From: JAZUOT01 sp045604805
GTDB lineage: Bacteria > Bacillota > Clostridia > Oscillospirales > Acutalibacteraceae
Assembly: GCA_045604805.1 (NCBI GenBank)
Contig: JAZUOT010000043.1
Span: 21,024-85,023 of the forward strand
DNA length: 64,000 bases
Direction: 5' to 3'
Below the pieces are notes generated by a model. The model was not told the origin of the DNA. It saw only the letters and a list, made by a program, of their open reading frames with translations, and ran no database searches. Below are positions 60,014 through 64,000 of the stretch, one piece after another. The first letter of the stretch is position 1, and every line of letters begins with the position of its first letter. The translations under genes were made by a program, and so were the position numbers.

Positions 60014-61318
60014 ATGGCTGTTGAAATTTCAGGGGTAGAAAAATTTAGCATCGCTGAAAAAGTTGGTATAAAATCTCTAGACAAGCTTATCTCCTTAAAT
60101 AACAATGAAATTTTTGATATATTAGACTATCGCTTCCACGAAGTCAATAATAAACTTAAAATTGTAGTTTCGCGGAAGGGACATGAACTGACTTTTAATG
60201 TAAATAAGCCTGAGTACGATTCTCTGGGACTTGTCTTTGAGTCTTACCTTATGGATGAGCAAAAGCACTGCAAAAACAACTGCATATTTTGTTTTATTGA
60301 CCAACTGCCAAAAGGCTTAAGGGATACTCTTTACTTCAAGGACGATGATTCCAGGCTATCGTTTTTACTCGGAAACTATATAACTCTCACTAATTTGAGT
60401 GAAAGAGATATCCAAAGAATAATAGAAATGCACTTAAGCCCCATAAATATTTCTGTTCATACGACTGATCCTGAGTTGCGTTGCAAAATGATGAACAACC
60501 GTTTTGCAGGGAATGTTTTAGATATAATGAAGCGTTTTCATGAAGCTAATATAAAAATGAATTGCCAGATAGTCCTGTGCCCGAGTATAAATGATTCTGA
60601 TAAATTAAAAAATACCTTAGAAGATTTAGCTAAGCTATATCCTTCAGTCCAGAGTATAGCTGTTGTTCCGGTAGGCCTTACAAAATTCAGGGAAGGTCTG
60701 TATCCGTTGAGATGCTTTAGCGAAAGTGAAGCTTTAGATACACTAAATATAATCCACGATTTAGGGGATGAGCTTAAACAAAATTTAGGTACTCGACTTA
60801 TTTTCCCATCAGATGAGTTTTATTTAAAAGCTAAACGTCCTATACCGCCTGTGGATTTTTTCGAAGAACTTAGTCAGCTAGAAAACGGTGTGGGTATGAG
60901 TGCTCTTTTCAAAGATGAATTTGAAATGGCTTTTGATGAATTCGAAGAAAAAACATATAACAGAAATATAAGTATAGCTACCGGAGTAGCAGCTTTTCCT
61001 TTGATTTCTTCATTGCTTGACAAAGCAAAAGAAAAATATAAAATTAAAGCTGAAGTCTTTGAAATTAAAAATAATTTTCTGGGAAATGATATAACAGTCA
61101 GTGGACTGATATGTGGGAATGACTTGATAAATAGTTTGAAAGGCAAACAGCTTGGTTCAGAGCTTTTGATACCGGCTAACATGCTCCGAAGCGAAAGAGA
61201 TATGTTCTTAGATAGTATAACTTTAGAAGAAGTTGAAAAAAGTTTGTCTGTTAAGGTCAAAGTTTGTAGTACGGACGGCTATGAATTTCTCGAAAAGATC
61301 TTGGATGTACAGAGGTGA
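60014..61318 (+). CDS. DUF512 radical-SAM-like protein with N-terminal PDZ-like domain
   Basis: 434 residues. Residues 1-65 look like a small PDZ domain (EISGVEKFSIAEKVGIKSLD). The cluster CKNNCIFC (C86, C90, C93) has CxxxCxxC spacing for a 4Fe-4S radical-SAM centre, followed by FCFIDQLPKGLRDTLYFKDD and a TIM-barrel-like region with NISVHTTDPELRCKMM; the DUF512 domain fills the C-terminal half. Function unknown; often found beside der in Clostridia and Cyanobacteria. ATG 60014 has AGAGGG five bases upstream; the frame to 59978 would start in the terminator loop. Confidence 0.88.
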   Translation: MAVEISGVEKFSIAEKVGIKSLDKLISLNNNEIFDILDYRFHEVNNKLKIVVSRKGHELTFNVNKPEYDSLGLVFESYLMDEQKHCKNNCIFCFIDQLPKGLRDTLYFKDDDSRLSFLLGNYITLTNLSERDIQRIIEMHLSPINISVHTTDPELRCKMMNNRFAGNVLDIMKRFHEANIKMNCQIVLCPSINDSDKLKNTLEDLAKLYPSVQSIAVVPVGLTKFREGLYPLRCFSESEALDTLNIIHDLGDELKQNLGTRLIFPSDEFYLKAKRPIPPVDFFEELSQLENGVGMSALFKDEFEMAFDEFEEKTYNRNISIATGVAAFPLISSLLDKAKEKYKIKAEVFEIKNNFLGNDITVSGLICGNDLINSLKGKQLGSELLIPANMLRSERDMFLDSITLEEVEKSLSVKVKVCSTDGYEFLEKILDVQR

Positions 61319-61322
61319 AAAA

Positions 61323-62654
61323 ATGGCAACACCAGTAGTAGCGATTGTTGGAAGACCAAATGTTGGTAAATCAACTTTATTTAATAAATTAATAGGACAA
61401 AGAGCTGCAATAGTAGATGATAAGCCAGGCGTTACTCGAGACAGGATCTATGGTGAATGCGAATGGCTAAATAGAAAGATATTCCTAATAGATACCGGAG
61501 GAATTGAACCAAAATCAGATGACATTATATTAAAACAAATGAGATATCAGGCTCAACTTGCTATAGACTCAGCAGATGTAATAATTTTTGTTACGGATAT
61601 ACGGTCAGGTGTTTTGAGTGCTGATATGGAAGTAGCTTCTATGCTGCAAAAAAGCGGAAAAGCTGTAGTACTGTGTGTGAATAAGCGCGATAATATCGGT
61701 GCACCAACAGCAGATTTTTATGAATTTTATAATTTAGGTCTAGGAGAACCAATAGCAATTTCATCCGTTCACGGTCATGGTAGTGGTGATTTGCTAGATG
61801 AAGTATTTAAGCATTTACCTAAACAGGATGAGATTGAAGATAATAACGCTGCTCTCAAAGTTGCAATAATAGGCAAACCAAATGTTGGTAAATCTTCTCT
61901 TGTTAACCGTGTTTTGGGCGAGGAAAGATGTATAGTTTCTGATATTGCTGGGACCACAAGAGATGCCGTCGACACTCCATTTGAAAACAAGCATGGCAAA
62001 TTTATTTTTATAGATACAGCTGGTCTTCGCCGCAGTAATAAAGTTTTCGAAGATGTTGAACGCTATAGTGTCATAAGGGCCAATATGGCAATACAGCGTT
62101 GTGATGTTTGCGTGATAATGATAGATGCAAGTTGCGGCTTTACAGAACAAGATGCAAAAATTGCTGGAATGGCACATGAGGCAGGCAAAGCCTGTGTTAT
62201 CGCTGTGAATAAGTGGGATGTCATAGAAAAAGACAGCAAAACTTCAGCTAAATTTAAACAAGATTTAAATACTTATCTCTCTTTTATGACTTACGCATCT
62301 GTTGTTTTTATTTCTGTAAAAACCGGACAGAGAATAAATAATTTGTTTGATTCTATAAATGCTGCTGCTAAATCTAGCAAACTAAGAATAAGCACTGCTA
62401 CACTCAACGATCTTTTAGCTCAGGCTGTCATTAGAAACCAGCCACCTACCGATAAGGGAAAACGCCTAAAAATTTACTATATGACCCAGGTTGCAGTTCA
62501 GCCACCTACTTTTGTGTGCTTTGTAAATTCAAAAAAACTTTTCCATTTTTCTTACAAGAGGTACCTTGAAAATAGGATTCGCGAAGATTTTATACTTGAA
62601 GGAACTCCTATAAAAATACTAGTAAGAGAAAAAGACGAAAAGAAACTCCAGTGA
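61323..62654 (+). CDS. der: Ribosome-assembly GTPase Der (EngA)
   Basis: Tandem-GTPase needed for 50S assembly. First G domain GRPNVGKST (residues 9-17) with DTGG and NKRD; second G domain GKPNVGKSS (about 184-192) with DTAG and NKWD; C-terminal KH-like domain (KGKRLKIYYMTQ...CFVNSKKLFHFSYKRYLEN). 443 residues from ATG 61323, with AGAGGTG five bases upstream; the frame is open back to 61233 but overlaps the DUF512 gene. Four bases after that gene, so the two are coupled. Confidence 0.97.
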   Translation: MATPVVAIVGRPNVGKSTLFNKLIGQRAAIVDDKPGVTRDRIYGECEWLNRKIFLIDTGGIEPKSDDIILKQMRYQAQLAIDSADVIIFVTDIRSGVLSADMEVASMLQKSGKAVVLCVNKRDNIGAPTADFYEFYNLGLGEPIAISSVHGHGSGDLLDEVFKHLPKQDEIEDNNAALKVAIIGKPNVGKSSLVNRVLGEERCIVSDIAGTTRDAVDTPFENKHGKFIFIDTAGLRRSNKVFEDVERYSVIRANMAIQRCDVCVIMIDASCGFTEQDAKIAGMAHEAGKACVIAVNKWDVIEKDSKTSAKFKQDLNTYLSFMTYASVVFISVKTGQRINNLFDSINAAAKSSKLRISTATLNDLLAQAVIRNQPPTDKGKRLKIYYMTQVAVQPPTFVCFVNSKKLFHFSYKRYLENRIREDFILEGTPIKILVREKDEKKLQ

Positions 62655-62667
62655 GGGTGATTTTTTT

Positions 62668-63387
62668 ATGTTAGACTTTTTTTGTTTTTTTAAGAATTAT
62701 ATGTTTCAGTTTTTCATAACTATGTTACTTGCTTATCTTATCGGCAGTATCAGTTTTGCTACTATATTTACAAAATTATTTGATAAAGAAGACATACGAG
62801 ATTTAGGAAGCAAAAATGCAGGTTTCACTAATGTTTTGCGCTCAGCGAATAAAAAAGCCGCTATACTTACATTTATATTTGATTTTTTAAAAGGTGCTGC
62901 AGCTGTCAACATAGGTCACTTTATATTTGAGTATACTGTTTTGGATGCTACTGAAACTTCTATACATATAGGTATTTTTCTGGCAGGTTTTGCTTGTATA
63001 CTTGGGCATATATATCCCTGTTTCTTTGGATTTAGAGGAGGAAAGGGTGTTCTTACCAGTGCTGCTATAATTTTAATGGTTGATTATCGTATATTTATTC
63101 TTTTAGTTGCGTCTTTCCTTATTTGCTTTATTATCAGCAAAATCATATCACTTTCTTCTATAGTTGCAGCTATTTCTCTGCCCTTTATTAGCTTTTTCGT
63201 TACATATGTTTTAGACTATCTCCCAAATAAATTTTCATATAATTTAAACTTCAATCTCTTTTATGTGTTCGCAATTTCTTTCATCTCCTTGTGTATGTCT
63301 TCTATAGTAATATGGAAACACCGCTCTAATATAAAACGACTCTTGAAAGGCGAAGAGAAAAAAATTACGGTCAAGGGCAAAGAATAA
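62668..63387 (+). CDS. plsY: Acyl-phosphate glycerol-3-phosphate acyltransferase
   Basis: Membrane enzyme making lysophosphatidic acid from acyl-phosphate and glycerol-3-phosphate. Five or more membrane spans. Signatures: AYLIGSISFATI, GSKNAGFTNVLRS (normally GSGNxGATN), GHIYPCFFGFRGGKGVLTS, and the end VIWKHRSNIKRLLKGEE. 239 residues, about 25-40 longer than usual because of an N-terminal hydrophobic stretch; ATG 62701 is an alternative, but GAGGGTGA seven bases before 62668 favours the longer form. 13 bp after der. Confidence 0.92.
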   Translation: MLDFFCFFKNYMFQFFITMLLAYLIGSISFATIFTKLFDKEDIRDLGSKNAGFTNVLRSANKKAAILTFIFDFLKGAAAVNIGHFIFEYTVLDATETSIHIGIFLAGFACILGHIYPCFFGFRGGKGVLTSAAIILMVDYRIFILLVASFLICFIISKIISLSSIVAAISLPFISFFVTYVLDYLPNKFSYNLNFNLFYVFAISFISLCMSSIVIWKHRSNIKRLLKGEEKKITVKGKE

Positions 63388-63722
63388 TGAAATTAGCTGT
63401 TATCGGATCCCGCGGACTTAATGTCGATATAGAAAAATACCTGCCTAAACATAATGTGGAACTTATCATTTCCGGTGGTGCAAAAGGTATCGATACCCTC
63501 GCTGAAAAATATGCCGATGAAAATAAAATTCCTAAAAAGATTATAAGACCAAATTATGCAAAATACGGTAAAAAAGCGCCCTTAGTGCGTGATAGAAAGA
63601 TAGTTGACTACGCAGATGAAATAATTGCTATTTGGGATGGCAAATCTCCAGGGACTAAATATTCAATCGATTACGCTTCCGCCCAGGGTAAAATTATCGA
63701 GATCTTTATTGAGGAATATTGA
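63387..63722 (+). CDS. Small SLOG-family protein
   Basis: 111 residues, single Rossmann-like SLOG (YspA/DprA-related) domain: LAVIGSRGL (nucleotide loop), ELIISGGAKGIDTLAEKYA (phosphate-binding GGAxGID), APLVRDRKIVDYADEIIAIWDG. Such proteins may bind nucleotides or their derivatives; the role is not known. Its ATG overlaps the plsY TAA by one base, so it is translationally coupled to the der-plsY operon. Confidence 0.8.
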   Translation: MKLAVIGSRGLNVDIEKYLPKHNVELIISGGAKGIDTLAEKYADENKIPKKIIRPNYAKYGKKAPLVRDRKIVDYADEIIAIWDGKSPGTKYSIDYASAQGKIIEIFIEEY

Positions 63723-63860
63723 GTTTTATATGGATTTATGAAAATACAATAGACGGAGATGTAAGACATAAAAAGATAGAAAATTAAAATTAACCAATCA
63801 TCAAAAACATCCTCTGGCGCGAAATATTTTTATGTTTTCCGCTTACTAATTCTGGTAACC

Positions 63861-63896
63861 AAAAGCAGAGCGGGAAAAACTTTTTTCCCACTCTGC
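63861..63896 (-). terminator. Strong hairpin, probably terminator for a minus-strand gene beyond the window
   Basis: Arms GCAGAG-GGGAAAA with TTTTCCC-CTCTGC (63865-63896), one mismatch. On the minus strand TTTTGG follows; on the plus strand the tail is CACATC. It may also stop read-through from the plus-strand operon. Confidence 0.55.
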
Positions 63897-63897
63897 C

Positions 63898-63966
63898 ACA
63901 TCAATTATAAATTATTAATTATAAATTATCAATTATTAATTATTCATTATAAATTTTCAATTTTTT
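63898..63966. repeat. AT-only short repeat tract
   Basis: About 70 bp built from AATTAT/AATTAA-like words (ATTATAAATTATTAATTATA and variants), nearly free of G and C. Nature unknown; strongly melting DNA. Confidence 0.7.
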
Positions 63967-64000
63967 TATGCTTATTAGAGATAGGAGTGCAAAGCCAAGA

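Noticed and set aside
60014..61318. DUF512 protein as a RiPP-modifying radical-SAM enzyme for the leader-bearing proteins
   Set aside because: It lacks a SPASM or RRE-like region, is far from both genes, and sits in the usual der neighbourhood as a widespread conserved protein.
61233..61322. Longer start for der
   Set aside because: It would overlap the DUF512 gene by about 85 bp, while the conserved Der N-terminus MATPVVAIVGRPNVGKS starts at 61323 with its own ribosome site.

Overview
The window is an AT-rich stretch of a Gram-positive, low-GC chromosome. The gene set points to class Clostridia, probably the Oscillospirales/Ruminococcus side: a split GlgC/GlgD ADP-glucose pyrophosphorylase, an RNase J with a long basic N-terminus, a DUF512 radical-SAM protein, a TepA-type ClpP next to FtsK, GdpP, and a dimeric glycyl-tRNA synthetase. 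Strong AGGAGG-type ribosome sites and near-consensus TTGACA/TATAAT promoters are frequent. This placement is an inference from gene content; there is no rRNA to confirm it.

Layout. Positions 1-3030: end of an ABC exporter and pcrA. 3105-11459 (minus): metK, a family 2 glycosyltransferase, and the glycogen operon glgB-glgC-glgD-glgA; the matching phosphorylase glgP is at 55.5 kb. 11746-16841 (minus): operon of a ROK sugar kinase, ddl, murI, DUF1934 and argS. 17119-19110: a large protein with a RiPP-like double-glycine leader. 19268-23937 (minus): a transglutaminase-like protein, pepT, rsmI and a trmN6-like methyltransferase. 24407-24594: two tRNA-Ser genes, then an amidohydrolase. 25885-29956 (minus): glyS and a murQ-murP MurNAc uptake operon with a structured leader. 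30074-31379: first pair of a secreted-protein family. 31509-41358 (minus): valS, an IS3 remnant, ftsK, tepA, pnp, rpsO. 41566-43795: second pair of the secreted family. 44068-48285: PHP phosphatase, CDF transporter, cysteine hydrolase, Na/Pi cotransporter. 48256-50469 (minus): the second large leader-bearing protein. 50857-57907: rnjA, gdpP, glgP. 58096-59205: a fifth, divergent secreted paralog. 59255-63722: yceD-rpmF, then DUF512-der-plsY-SLOG.

Most of the window is housekeeping. The accessory content falls in two groups. The first is a five-member family of secreted, probably beta-helical proteins. Four members share an almost identical promoter cassette with a 12-bp palindrome, one is frameshifted, and one has lost its ATG. 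The second is a pair of 660-740 residue proteins, 31 kb apart, each starting with a Nif11-like leader ending in Gly-Gly and ending in a hydrophobic module encoded by GC-richer DNA. No modification enzyme or C39 peptidase transporter is visible nearby. These two groups are the best candidates for something undescribed.

Limits: all family calls come from reading motifs by eye. No database search or structure prediction was run.
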